This document shows positions 47,045 through 55,464 of a stretch of 64,000 bases of DNA, piece by piece; the first letter of the stretch is position 1; each line of letters begins with the position of its first letter. The notes beneath the pieces are model-generated. The model worked only from the letters and a program-made list of their open reading frames with translations, was not told the DNA's origin and did not search any database. The stretch spans positions 233,147 through 297,146 of the forward strand of contig DATGIF010000028.1 in NCBI GenBank assembly GCA_035295845.1, in the 5' to 3' direction. The DNA comes from Palsa-892 sp035295845. GTDB taxonomy: Bacteria; Pseudomonadota; Alphaproteobacteria; Rhizobiales; Xanthobacteraceae. Position numbers and translations under genes: made by a program.

Positions 47045-49912
47045 ATGGCACTTGCTGTTTCTTTCCGAGCGCAAGTTACGGATACGAGCAACGCCACAAC
47101 CTACACCTACAACGGTGTGGACATCGGGGCGGTGCAATCCGACAAGATTGTTGTCGTCGGCGTAGCGTCTTCGGCCGTTTCTGTTTCCACCTCGATCAGC
47201 GGCGTCACGCTGGATTCGGGGGATGGAAACGGCGCCGTCTCGATGACGCGCATCGAAACGCAATTCAACAGCCAAGACACCGTTGCGCTTTTCTGGCTTG
47301 CGGTTCCGGCCGGTAATACGACAGGCAACATTGTCGTTACGAATAGCGCGGGCAAGGGCCGTTGCTCGATTGGCGTGTGGGCCATCACCGGATCGGCTTC
47401 GGTTGGTGTGGTCGATCACAACAATTCGACAGCGACGAATCCGGCGGCCACGCTCACCACGGTCAATGGCGGCGTGTCGATTGGTGTTGCGGCTACCCGC
47501 AACAGCGTCACCACGTTTACGTGGACGAATCTTACCAAAGATTTCGACACGCAGCCTGAAGCCACGGCGACGTTCAGCGGCGGCAGCGCCACCGACTCCT
47601 CAACGTCGCGCGCCATCACCGCGACGCCCGGCTCATCGAGCGAGCCGGTTGGCGCGTTCGCTTCGTTCAAGATTCTGGCGCTGATCCCGCCCGGCGTCTC
47701 CGCCACGGCCGCCGTTGGATCGCTTGCGCCTACAGTTAAGATTGCGCCTTCAATCGGCGTCGCAGGCACCGCCGCTGCTGGCATTGCGCAGCGCGCCGGG
47801 ACGAATGCTAACCCGACAGGCGTTCATGCTACCGGCATTGTGCCGGGTGCGATTTATGCGCAGCATATTCTTCAGTTTTCTGCGCCTTCGCCGAATTCGA
47901 CTCTCATCCTGTCTAAGAACACCTATTCAGGCACGTTCACGATTAAGGGCGAGTGTCGGACGATTTCGCAGAACGCGGAATTTCCTTGGGTAGTCGGCAA
48001 CATTCTTTGGCACTATCAGGACAGCACGCACTTTTTTGCTGTCGCGTTCCAAACGAATCTTCTCGATTTTTACAAAGAAGACCCCGCTTATCTCGGAAAT
48101 CAGCGGTTCATTTATACTGACGTTCCGACATCCGCGCTTGGCCAGTGGATGCCGTTTGAGATTGACGTTAACGGTTCCGATGCCGTCATCAAGGTCAATG
48201 GCTCGACCGTTTACACGTTCACGGAAACAGAAAATCCGTACACGTCAGGCAAGATTGGCCTTTATGTCGAATCGGCGGTGTGCGAATTCCGCAATATCAC
48301 CGGGCCGTTCACGGAAGACTTTTCCGGTCTCGCTATCGGCTCGACATACAATAGCGCCGATGATGTTGGCTCGAATTTAAATGTCCAATTCATCGGAACC
48401 GGATCGGGCGGCTTCGTCAAGATTGTCGGCGACACTGGTAACATTGTCGCCAAGACGCCGACCGGCGTTGCTGGCACGGCCGCTGTCGGCTCCCCGGCTG
48501 AGCCGCACAGCCAGCCTGTCAATGGCGTCTCAGCAGCCACATCGGTTGGTTCGCTTACGTTCGTTCGCGGAACAACCGCTGTCGGCGTCTCCGCCACCGC
48601 TGCTGTAGGCACGCCTTCTGATCGGCAAATCACTACCGCGCCCGCGCTCGGTGTTCAGGCTACCGCTGCAACGCCAGCGACGGCTATCCCCATCGTCTTT
48701 AATTGGGCGAGCCATTGCAACGGCGGCGGTGGTTCTATTACGGGCACCAGCGTCACCATCGGCTCGACCAACGTTGGCGTCGCCAACGGGACGTTCAATC
48801 AGGGCGACTTTCTCGTTGCCATTCTGAATATCCACACCACCGGCTCCGATCCCGGCAGCCCCGATCCCGTCAGCGGCTTTACCACGCTAATTGATAGCTG
48901 GGATTCTGTATCTCATACGCGGGTTTGGGTCGGCTACAAATTTGCCGGTGTTTCCGAAAGCGGAGCGTATCCCGCAAGTTGGTCGGGCAGCGCGGACGGT
49001 ATCGCTTGGGCGTTGCTGAATTTTGATAACGTCGATCCGAATAATCCAATCGACGTTAGCGCGGTCGCTGCTTATGGCAATTCTGGAACGCACACCGTTC
49101 CGTCGATCACGCCGAATTACAGCAATGATTATTGGTTAGCGATTGAGGTTCGGCCCGGCGCAAACACGCCGGACACGCCGCAATCTCCGCTGATTGGACT
49201 GGCTGACGTTAACGGCAATTCTTCTGCTGGGCGTCCTGAAATTTCGATTGCCGGTCTTCAGCTAACATCAGGATCGGCGACCGGCACTGGCACATTTACG
49301 CAGGCCAGCTTTACGCAGAACAATCAGGGCGTTTCGATTGGCCTGAAGACGGCGCCGGGGCAGGCGCAGTTTTCAACTGTTTCGATCACCCCGCTGGGCG
49401 CTTCGGCCACAGGCGCGGCAGGCTCACCTTCTCGAATTGTTGCGCCTGCTGGATCGTATGGCGTCTCTGCCACCGCTGCCGTTGGTTCGCAAAGCTTTAT
49501 TCGTGGATCGACCGCCGTTGGCGTCTCTGCCACGGCGGCTCTTGGTAGCGTCGCGGTCACGAGCGCAACGCAGGTTCCCGCCGTTGGTGTCTCTGCCACG
49601 GCGGCGGCCGGACAGGCTCAATCGCTTCGCGTGGTTTCGGTTATTGGCGTTGCCGCCAATTCTAATGTTGGCAGCATCGTCAAGCTGAACACTCCGAACA
49701 ATGTTGGCGTTCAGGCAAATACTGCCATCGGGGCGTTGGCTGTAAAGGTCAAAATCGCGCCGGGCTTTGGCGTGAGCGCGAGCGGAGTCGTCGGCACCCT
49801 AACGCACGTCGATGTGAAAGCGATCATCGGCGTTGCAGCCAACGCTAACGTTGGGGCGCTCGCGATAAGTCACATCATTAAACGGCGACGAGTCTTCGCC
49901 GTAGCAAGCTGA
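47045..49912 (+). CDS. large repeat-rich tail fibre/virion protein (955 aa)
   Basis: Three kinds of part alternate. First, two concanavalin-like or beta-sandwich domains (about residues 1-215 and 530-770) containing TTGNIVVTNSAGKGRCSIGV and SVSHTRVWVGYKFAGVSESG. Second, a middle domain (about 280-460) with FPWVVGNILWHYQDSTHFFA. Third, many copies of a short repeat GVSATAAVGS or GVAANANVGA (about 220-265, 465-525, 775-955). The repeats should form an extended beta stalk. CAGGGGGAAGCG precedes the ATG. Confidence 0.75.
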   Translation: MALAVSFRAQVTDTSNATTYTYNGVDIGAVQSDKIVVVGVASSAVSVSTSISGVTLDSGDGNGAVSMTRIETQFNSQDTVALFWLAVPAGNTTGNIVVTNSAGKGRCSIGVWAITGSASVGVVDHNNSTATNPAATLTTVNGGVSIGVAATRNSVTTFTWTNLTKDFDTQPEATATFSGGSATDSSTSRAITATPGSSSEPVGAFASFKILALIPPGVSATAAVGSLAPTVKIAPSIGVAGTAAAGIAQRAGTNANPTGVHATGIVPGAIYAQHILQFSAPSPNSTLILSKNTYSGTFTIKGECRTISQNAEFPWVVGNILWHYQDSTHFFAVAFQTNLLDFYKEDPAYLGNQRFIYTDVPTSALGQWMPFEIDVNGSDAVIKVNGSTVYTFTETENPYTSGKIGLYVESAVCEFRNITGPFTEDFSGLAIGSTYNSADDVGSNLNVQFIGTGSGGFVKIVGDTGNIVAKTPTGVAGTAAVGSPAEPHSQPVNGVSAATSVGSLTFVRGTTAVGVSATAAVGTPSDRQITTAPALGVQATAATPATAIPIVFNWASHCNGGGGSITGTSVTIGSTNVGVANGTFNQGDFLVAILNIHTTGSDPGSPDPVSGFTTLIDSWDSVSHTRVWVGYKFAGVSESGAYPASWSGSADGIAWALLNFDNVDPNNPIDVSAVAAYGNSGTHTVPSITPNYSNDYWLAIEVRPGANTPDTPQSPLIGLADVNGNSSAGRPEISIAGLQLTSGSATGTGTFTQASFTQNNQGVSIGLKTAPGQAQFSTVSITPLGASATGAAGSPSRIVAPAGSYGVSATAAVGSQSFIRGSTAVGVSATAALGSVAVTSATQVPAVGVSATAAAGQAQSLRVVSVIGVAANSNVGSIVKLNTPNNVGVQANTAIGALAVKVKIAPGFGVSASGVVGTLTHVDVKAIIGVAANANVGALAISHIIKRRRVFAVAS

Positions 49913-49964
49913 CGGTAAGGAAAACCAACCCGCGCGCGGGAAGCGCGACCAACCGTCAATTCAT

Positions 49965-49995
49965 GGGGCCGCCTTCGGGCGGCCCCTTCGTTTTT
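49965..49995 (+). terminator. intrinsic terminator between structural and lysis genes
   Basis: GGGGCCGCC-TTCG-GGCGGCCCC followed by TTCGTTTTT. Confidence 0.85.
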
Positions 49996-50009
49996 CCGGG
50001 GATGAGGCC

Positions 50010-50843
50010 ATGCAACCGAATTTTGAATCGCTCGCGCCGCAATACGCCAAATGGTTCGACTCGATGCACGTTACGCGCAAGAGCGAAATCGAGCGCACCG
50101 CCGACCGGCTCATCAAGCTGATCCCAATTTACAAGGACGTGGAAGCCGAAACCGGCGTGCCCGCCGTTTGGCTTGCGCCGATCAATGAGCGCGAGTCTAG
50201 CTCGAATTTCAGCACCTATCTCGGCAACGGCGACCCTCTTTCGCGGAAGACGATTCACGTTCCCGCCGGGCGCGGCCCGTTCTTCGGCGAGCGTGCATGG
50301 CGTGACGGCGCCTGCGATGCGCTTCATCTCGATCACATTGATCGCGTCAAGGACACGATTGGTTGGACCGTCGAGTCCAAGATGTATGAAGACGAATTGT
50401 GGAATGGCTTCGGCCCGCGCTTTCGCGGTCGCGTGACCGGCTACCTGATGGCCGGAACCGACATTTACACCGGCGGCAAATATATCGCTGACGGCGTTTG
50501 GTCGCCCAGCGCAATCGACACCCAGCTTGGCACCGTCCCGATGTATTGCGCGCTTGTCGAGCGCGATCCGTCGCTGGCGCTTCCTCGCTACGGCGTGATG
50601 GTGAAATCGGATACGCCAAGCGTTCCCGACTCCCGCCCCGATTTCATTCGCGATGCCAGCATTCTTCAGGCGGACCTCAACAAGCTGGTGCCCGGCGAAA
50701 ACCTCATCATCGACGGCTCGATTGGCCGCATGACGCGGCTCGCCATCAAGCATTTCCAAGAGAAACACGGCCTCGATGTCGATGGCATCGTTGGCGACGA
50801 AACCACACGCGCCATTCAATCGGCGCTTCAGGAATTGCACTAA
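50010..50843 (+). CDS. endolysin: lysozyme-like domain plus peptidoglycan-binding domain
   Basis: The N-terminal domain has VWLAPINERESSSNFSTYLG, with Glu60 and Glu62 as catalytic candidates, then NGDPLSRKTIHVPAGRGPFF and DGACDALHL. These are the pattern of a phage lysozyme family that uses a Glu and a GRGPF loop. The C-terminal 60 residues (ADLNKLVPGENLIIDGSIGR, then HFQEKHGLDVDGIVGDETTR) are PG_binding_1. No signal peptide, so it needs a holin. Directly after a terminator it starts the lysis region. Confidence 0.82.
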   Translation: MQPNFESLAPQYAKWFDSMHVTRKSEIERTADRLIKLIPIYKDVEAETGVPAVWLAPINERESSSNFSTYLGNGDPLSRKTIHVPAGRGPFFGERAWRDGACDALHLDHIDRVKDTIGWTVESKMYEDELWNGFGPRFRGRVTGYLMAGTDIYTGGKYIADGVWSPSAIDTQLGTVPMYCALVERDPSLALPRYGVMVKSDTPSVPDSRPDFIRDASILQADLNKLVPGENLIIDGSIGRMTRLAIKHFQEKHGLDVDGIVGDETTRAIQSALQELH

Positions 50844-51364
50844 TGAACCGCGTTCGCGCTTTTTGCGTTCGCGGGCTGTTCGGCGCCGTCTTCTCGACGG
50901 GCATGAATGACCTTGCGAATGAGCTAAACACGATCCCCGGCTGTTCGGCCACGGCCGAAGGCAACAGCCTTTTTCCGCTCGCCGTGATCGGCGACCTTAC
51001 GCACGCCGCGATGGCGTCCGCTCTTTCGAGTGGTCGCAAGATTGTTCTTGTCGGGCATTCTTACGGCGGCTTTGCCGTTGAGTCGATTGCGGCTGGTCTT
51101 CGGCTGCACAACATCGACACGGCATTGCTCGTGATGGTGGACACCACGAAGGATTCGCCATACGTGCCCGACAGCGGCGGCATCCGCATCCAATACTATC
51201 AGAGCATTGATCCGATGGGCGGCGGCACGCCCGACAGCGTTCCGAATGCGCGCACTCCGCTTGAGCGGGTCAAGCTGAACCTCACCCACACAGAGATGGA
51301 CAAGACTCCAATCGTTCATCAGCGCGTGATGGCTGAGGTGAAGAAAATCATCGCCGCCAACTGA
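50843..51364 (+). CDS. alpha/beta hydrolase in lysis cassette (173 aa)
   Basis: KIVLVGHSYGGFAVESIAAG contains the GxSxG nucleophile elbow with Ser73. Asp100 (LLVMVD) and His149 (LTHTEMD) are suitable partners. This is a compact lipase/esterase fold. Mycobacteriophages use such an enzyme (LysB) to cut outer lipids, but this host is not a mycobacterium. The start overlaps the endolysin stop (TAATG), so the two are coupled and may both attack the envelope. Confidence 0.72.
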   Translation: MNRVRAFCVRGLFGAVFSTGMNDLANELNTIPGCSATAEGNSLFPLAVIGDLTHAAMASALSSGRKIVLVGHSYGGFAVESIAAGLRLHNIDTALLVMVDTTKDSPYVPDSGGIRIQYYQSIDPMGGGTPDSVPNARTPLERVKLNLTHTEMDKTPIVHQRVMAEVKKIIAAN

Positions 51365-51377
51365 AAAGGATTCCGCC

Positions 51378-51569
51378 ATGGCCGCGCCTATGGAAAAAAT
51401 GGTCGCTCACGTCAAGACAGTCAGCAGCGCATGGGGTCTCGATTTCCCGACTCTCGTGGCCGGGCTGATTGATATGGCGTCACGCATCGAGAAGCTTGAG
51501 GCCGATGTCGCGGCGATTGGTTCGCAGTTGGCGAAGGTGCAGCAGCCCACTGGCGGGGCCAAATCGTGA
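51378..51569 (+). CDS. small helical protein (63 aa)
   Basis: MEKMVAHVKTVSSAWGLDFP followed by a coiled-coil-like SRIEKLEADVAAIGSQLAKV. The GTG of the protease gene overlaps its stop. May be a partner or regulator of the protease; that is only inference from coupling. Confidence 0.55.
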   Translation: MAAPMEKMVAHVKTVSSAWGLDFPTLVAGLIDMASRIEKLEADVAAIGSQLAKVQQPTGGAKS

Positions 51570-52324
51570 ATTTCAAGCGCAAGGGCTGGCGTCGCGACAG
51601 CCTCGATCATCGCGACCGTAGGCTTTCCCTTGCGCGCGCTCAGGCACCGCTACCCTCCCGCGTCGATCTAAGTCCGCGCTTCCCGGCCGTACACGATCAA
51701 CTGAATTGCAATTCCTGCGTCGGTAATGCCGTCGCCGATCTTTCGCAATTCGTGACAGGCAAGCCGCAAGGGCCGTCGCGACTGATGATCTATTACGGCG
51801 CTCGAAAGCTTGAGGGTGATCCGGCGGCCGACAACGGCTGCGAAATCAGAAACGGCATCAAGTCGCTTTCACGTTGGGCGGCCTGCACCGAAGCTGACTG
51901 GCCATATGACGTGTCTCGCGTTTCGCTGTCGCCAAACGCGAATGCCTATAACCACGCGGCAGCCATCGGCGATTACGCCAAGCTATATTTCCGGCTCGAC
52001 CAAACGCTTGATCAGCTCCGCTCGATGTTGGCCGAAGGCTCGCCCTTCGTGTTCGGCTTCAGCGTATTTGAAAGCTTTGAGTCCGATGCCGTGGCGGCCA
52101 GTGGCGTCATGCCGATGCCGGTGCCGAATGAAGGAATCACCGGCGGCCATGCCGTCGCGGCTGTCGGTTATGACGATGATCAGCGCATGTTCATTGTCCG
52201 TAATAGCTGGGGAGCTGGCTGGGGAAGGTCCGGGTATTTCCTGATGCCATATGCATTCATCGAAAACCCGGACTATTGCGATGATTTTTGGGTGATCAAG
52301 TCCATCGGGCGCGGTGCGCCCTAA
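51566..52324 (+). CDS. papain-like cysteine protease (peptidase C1 family)
   Basis: All catalytic positions are present: Gln45 in VHDQLNCNSCVGNA, Cys51, His195 in GGHAVAAVGYD and Asn213 in VRNSWGAGWG. At 252 residues it is the mature enzyme only, with no inhibitor propeptide and no signal peptide. Start is GTG. A complete C1 protease in a phage lysis region is unusual. It might process virion proteins, act on host proteins or be delivered with the virion. Confidence 0.85.
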   Translation: MNFKRKGWRRDSLDHRDRRLSLARAQAPLPSRVDLSPRFPAVHDQLNCNSCVGNAVADLSQFVTGKPQGPSRLMIYYGARKLEGDPAADNGCEIRNGIKSLSRWAACTEADWPYDVSRVSLSPNANAYNHAAAIGDYAKLYFRLDQTLDQLRSMLAEGSPFVFGFSVFESFESDAVAASGVMPMPVPNEGITGGHAVAAVGYDDDQRMFIVRNSWGAGWGRSGYFLMPYAFIENPDYCDDFWVIKSIGRGAP

Positions 52325-52355
52325 TTCTCAAACCACAAACCGAAAGAAGGAAACC

Positions 52356-52670
52356 ATGACCAAGAAGATTCTTGGCATCGTGTGCGCGGCTGCGCTCACG
52401 TTCGCCAATGCTGCCTGTACGCCGGAAGAGTCCGCTGCGACGGCGAAGAAGGTTCAGGACGCCGCCGTTGCGATTTGCGGCTTCCTCCCCGAAACCGCCG
52501 TTGTGACCAACATCCTCGACGCGAACACGGCTGGCGCCATCACCGGCGTTACCGCGATTGCTGAGGCTATCTGTCAGGCGGTGCTTCCGATGAAGGCTGG
52601 CGCCAAGCGTGGCGCTCCCGTGACCGCCGTGGTGAACGGCGTCCGCATCACCGGCCATTTCGTTCAGTAA
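52356..52670 (+). CDS. predicted lipoprotein of the lysis region (104 aa)
   Basis: AAGAAGGAAACC precedes the ATG. KKILGIVCAAALTFANAACT ends in a lipobox-like NAAC. The mature part is helical and neutral (AKKVQDAAVAICGFLPETAV). It resembles short phage lipoproteins near holins and could be an outer-membrane spanin subunit, though a spanin would usually be Pro-rich. Confidence 0.6.
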   Translation: MTKKILGIVCAAALTFANAACTPEESAATAKKVQDAAVAICGFLPETAVVTNILDANTAGAITGVTAIAEAICQAVLPMKAGAKRGAPVTAVVNGVRITGHFVQ

Positions 52671-52699
52671 GCGACGAAGCGGCTAACAGGGGAGTCTCA

Positions 52700-52909
52700 A
52701 TGACCTCTGATCTTGTTATCGCCCTGCTTCGCACGTTCCTGCAAATGGCTGGCATCGCCCTCGCGGCGAAGCCCGGCCTAGTGACGCAGGATGCGTGGAC
52801 GCAGTTTAGCAATGAGGTTGTCCAACTGGCGGGCCTTGCGATTTCGGCAGGCTCGTTTGTGTGGATGCTCGTTGCGCGCTGGAACACCAAGAGCGTTCCG
52901 GCGGCATAA
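52700..52909 (+). CDS. holin-like protein, Pam3_gp28 type (69 aa)
   Basis: Two hydrophobic segments, VIALLRTFLQMAGIALAAK and VQLAGLAISAGSFVWMLVAR, separated by a polar loop, match small phage holin-like proteins. It lies shortly after the endolysin group, as expected for a holin that releases it. A terminator follows. Confidence 0.65.
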   Translation: MTSDLVIALLRTFLQMAGIALAAKPGLVTQDAWTQFSNEVVQLAGLAISAGSFVWMLVARWNTKSVPAA

Positions 52910-52921
52910 GCACGCAAAGCG

Positions 52922-52949
52922 CGCCCCGGCCTCTCGGCCGGGGCGTTTC
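52922..52949 (+). terminator. intrinsic terminator after the holin-like gene
   Basis: CGCCCCGGCC-TCTC-GGCCGGGGCG followed by TTTCG, with a weak T run. Confidence 0.7.
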
Positions 52950-52967
52950 GCGTCAGAAGGAGCATTT

Positions 52968-53390
52968 ATGCTGTCTTCATATACGATGCGCACACGCCTG
53001 ATCGAATGGATGCTGGCGATCCTGATGATCGTGTGGGGCGTCTCTGTTTTATTTCCACAGGTCACGGCACCTGTGTTGAATACCCTTTTCGGCGGCGACT
53101 TGCCGCTTGGCGCCATCGTTGTAAGCGTCGGATGCATCAGGATCATCGCGCTTCTCATCAACGGTCATTGGCGCCGTTCGCCGCTGTTGCGGCTTCTAGG
53201 TTCGATCCTTGGCCTGATGTTTTGGACGGCGGTTGGTATCGCCGCCGGGATGCATTTTTTCGGCATCTTCCCGGTCGCTGAGATTTATCCGACATCGTTC
53301 TTCTGGATCGTCTTCTTCCTGTTCGAGTTTTTCGCTGCGTTTAACAGCGCATGGGATTTATTCGAGCTGGGCGCAATTTACGGGGAATAA
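52968..53390 (+). CDS. four-TM membrane protein (140 aa)
   Basis: GAAGGAGC precedes the ATG. Hydrophobic helices at about residues 12-30, 44-64, 77-97 and 108-128 (for example MLAILMIVWGVSVLFPQVTA and LLGSILGLMFWTAVGIAAGM). This could be a second holin or antiholin given its place, but no family is certain. Confidence 0.6.
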   Translation: MLSSYTMRTRLIEWMLAILMIVWGVSVLFPQVTAPVLNTLFGGDLPLGAIVVSVGCIRIIALLINGHWRRSPLLRLLGSILGLMFWTAVGIAAGMHFFGIFPVAEIYPTSFFWIVFFLFEFFAAFNSAWDLFELGAIYGE

Positions 53391-53396
53391 CCGACG

Positions 53397-53714
53397 ATGG
53401 CCGCGCCTTCCGATCCGAACATTACCGCGCTGAGCGCCATCGCTGTCGCCTTGATCGGAGGCAGCGGATTGAGCGGCGTGATCGTGGCGATCATTGGTTA
53501 TTTCAAGAGCAAGAGCGCCTATGCGCAGGCGAAGACGAATTCCACCACGGCCGCGCTCGCTTCGATTGGATCGCAGCTCGGAGACCGTATGAGCATCGAA
53601 AGATTCCTTAGATTGTTTCAAGACCTGATCGACGAGATTCGTGAAATCAGAATGATGATGGAACTGAGCGGCAACGGCCGCACGCTCAGAAAAAAAATAG
53701 GAAAGAAGCGATAA
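53397..53714 (+). CDS. single-TM coiled-coil protein, possible inner spanin or holin partner (105 aa)
   Basis: One hydrophobic helix (about residues 11-35, IAVALIGGSGLSGVIVAIIG) is followed by a charged helical region (IERFLRLFQDLIDEIREIRM) and a basic tail. That topology is compatible with an i-spanin or a holin accessory. Evidence is topology and position only. Confidence 0.5.
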   Translation: MAAPSDPNITALSAIAVALIGGSGLSGVIVAIIGYFKSKSAYAQAKTNSTTAALASIGSQLGDRMSIERFLRLFQDLIDEIREIRMMMELSGNGRTLRKKIGKKR

Positions 53715-53757
53715 GCCGCACGCCTTCCCCGTGTTCAATCTGCATCGGAGTTAAGGA

Positions 53758-54705
53758 ATGCCGAATCCCCGTTTCACGGACAGGGACTTTATTCGCGTTT
53801 TCGAGAAACATGGCGCCGAAGGTGCGGCGCGCAGATTCAAGATGCCGGTGCGTTCGGTTTACTTACGGCGATCCAACGTCGAGAAGCGCATCGGCCGCCA
53901 GCTCAGGTCGCCCAACGGCGGAAACGTATTCCGGCCGGATCGGACGCATCCACAGCGAGCTGAGATGAAGGTGAGGAACGGCAGCGTTTTGATCGGCAGC
54001 GATGGCCACTATTGGCCGGGCAAAGCTACCACGGCGCATCGTGCGTTTGTGAAATTCAGCTCGATGCTGAAGCCGGTTGGAATCGTCTTCAATGGCGATG
54101 CTTTCGATGGCGCGAGGATTTCGCGGCATCCGCCTATCGGCTGGGAAGACAACCCCACGGTCGAGCAAGAGATTGAGACCACCAAGGAACGCCTCGGCGA
54201 GATTGAGGAAGCTGCGCCGGATGCGCGGAAGGTTTGGACGCTCGGCAACCATGACGCCAGATTCGAGACTCGTCTTGCGACCGTGGCGCCTGAATACGCG
54301 CGCATCCACGGTTTCCATCTCCGTGATCATTTCCCCGTTTGGGAACCGGCTTGGTCATGCTGGATCAACGATAGCGTGGTGGTGAAGCACCGCTTTCGTG
54401 GCGGCACGCACGCCACCTACAACAATACGCTGAACGCTGGGAAGACCGTTGTGACCGGCCACCTGCATTCGCTGAAGGTGACGCCGTTCAACGATTACAA
54501 CGGAACGCGCTACGGCGTGGACACCGGCTGTCTTGCCGATCCTGATGGTCCGCAATTCATGGACTACAGCGAAGACAATCCGCGCAATCACCGCGCTGGC
54601 TTCATCGTGCTGACGTTCCACAAGGGCGTGCTGTTGTGGCCTGAGCCTGTCGCCGTGATCGCGCCGGGCAAGGTGCAATTCCGGGGGCAAATCTTCAGCG
54701 TGTGA
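53758..54705 (+). CDS. calcineurin-like metallophosphoesterase (315 aa)
   Basis: The metal-binding motifs appear in order: LIGSDGHYW, VFNGDAFDG, TLGNHDARFE, VVKHRF and VTGHLHSLK. The first 60 residues hold a small helix-turn-helix-like region (FEKHGAEGAARRFKMPVRSV). Enzymes of this fold act on phosphodiesters or phosphoproteins. In phages they may process DNA or nucleotides; the substrate is unknown. Confidence 0.82.
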   Translation: MPNPRFTDRDFIRVFEKHGAEGAARRFKMPVRSVYLRRSNVEKRIGRQLRSPNGGNVFRPDRTHPQRAEMKVRNGSVLIGSDGHYWPGKATTAHRAFVKFSSMLKPVGIVFNGDAFDGARISRHPPIGWEDNPTVEQEIETTKERLGEIEEAAPDARKVWTLGNHDARFETRLATVAPEYARIHGFHLRDHFPVWEPAWSCWINDSVVVKHRFRGGTHATYNNTLNAGKTVVTGHLHSLKVTPFNDYNGTRYGVDTGCLADPDGPQFMDYSEDNPRNHRAGFIVLTFHKGVLLWPEPVAVIAPGKVQFRGQIFSV

Positions 54706-54763
54706 TGTTGGTGAAAGTGCTGTCAATCCGTATCTTGCAAACATCATCAGGTGACTCGACTCC

Positions 54764-55261
54764 ATGCAATGTCCGCGATGGATTCTTGAACTATTGCGGC
54801 GGTGGTGCATTCGCATCGTCGCATCGCGCCCGGCCGACTTTTCGGTTGGGCCTTCGCACGATCCCTATATGGATCGGTGGCACATCCTGAAGACGCGCTT
54901 TGGCGGCGTCTATGTCCATCTGTTCCACCACGATGACGATGACCGCGCGATTCACGATCACCCGTGGTCTTCCATCTCTCTGCTTTTGCAGGGCACACAA
55001 CGCGAGATATACGCCGCGCCCGGCAGCGATCCGAAGGACGCTTTGCAGCATTCATTTCGCACGCTGAGAGAAGGCGCGATTACGGTACGCCCGGCCAGCT
55101 TTGCCCACCGCATCGAGCTGACATCGTTCAAGGCGATGACGCTTTTCATCGTGGGGCCGAAGACTCGCGAGTGGGGCTTTTGGTGTCCGAAAGGATTCCG
55201 CCACTGGATCGAATACTGCAAGCCCGATGCTATGGGCGAAATCGGGCGAGGGTGCGAGTGA
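54764..55261 (+). CDS. cupin-like protein (165 aa)
   Basis: VYVHLFHHDDDDRAIHDHPW, SISLLLQGTQREI, and a final TLFIVGPKTREWGFWCPKGF with RHWIEY match a phage/bacterial cupin-like family in which the HDHPW histidines bind metal. Sequence before residue 25 is basic. Activity unknown. Confidence 0.72.
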   Translation: MQCPRWILELLRRWCIRIVASRPADFSVGPSHDPYMDRWHILKTRFGGVYVHLFHHDDDDRAIHDHPWSSISLLLQGTQREIYAAPGSDPKDALQHSFRTLREGAITVRPASFAHRIELTSFKAMTLFIVGPKTREWGFWCPKGFRHWIEYCKPDAMGEIGRGCE

Positions 55262-55464
55262 AGCAATCGCGCGGGATGTCTCTTGCCGAAAGCGTCGCGA
55301 ATGCCGTCTTTGGTTTCGCGATAGCTCTTGGTCTCAATTACGCGCTCGTGCGTGATGTTCAGCTCACGTTGGCGTTGTTTGTAGCGTTCACGCTTGCGTC
55401 TATGGCGCGTTCATATGTGATCCGACGCGCTTTTGAATTCATCAGGACAAGGGGGATTCAGTGA
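55258..55464 (+). CDS. small membrane protein, DUF7220-like (68 aa)
   Basis: GTG start overlapping the cupin-like stop. RGMSLAESVANAVFGFAIAL and ALFVAFTLASMARSYVIRRA give two membrane helices and a basic tail, a pattern I associate with DUF7220-type phage proteins. Overlaps the next gene by four bases. Confidence 0.55.
   Translation: MKQSRGMSLAESVANAVFGFAIALGLNYALVRDVQLTLALFVAFTLASMARSYVIRRAFEFIRTRGIQ

Noticed and set aside
49956..50840. A 294-codon minus-strand frame opposite the endolysin
   Set aside because: The endolysin on the plus strand has a peptidoglycan-binding domain and a ribosome site; the minus frame has neither.
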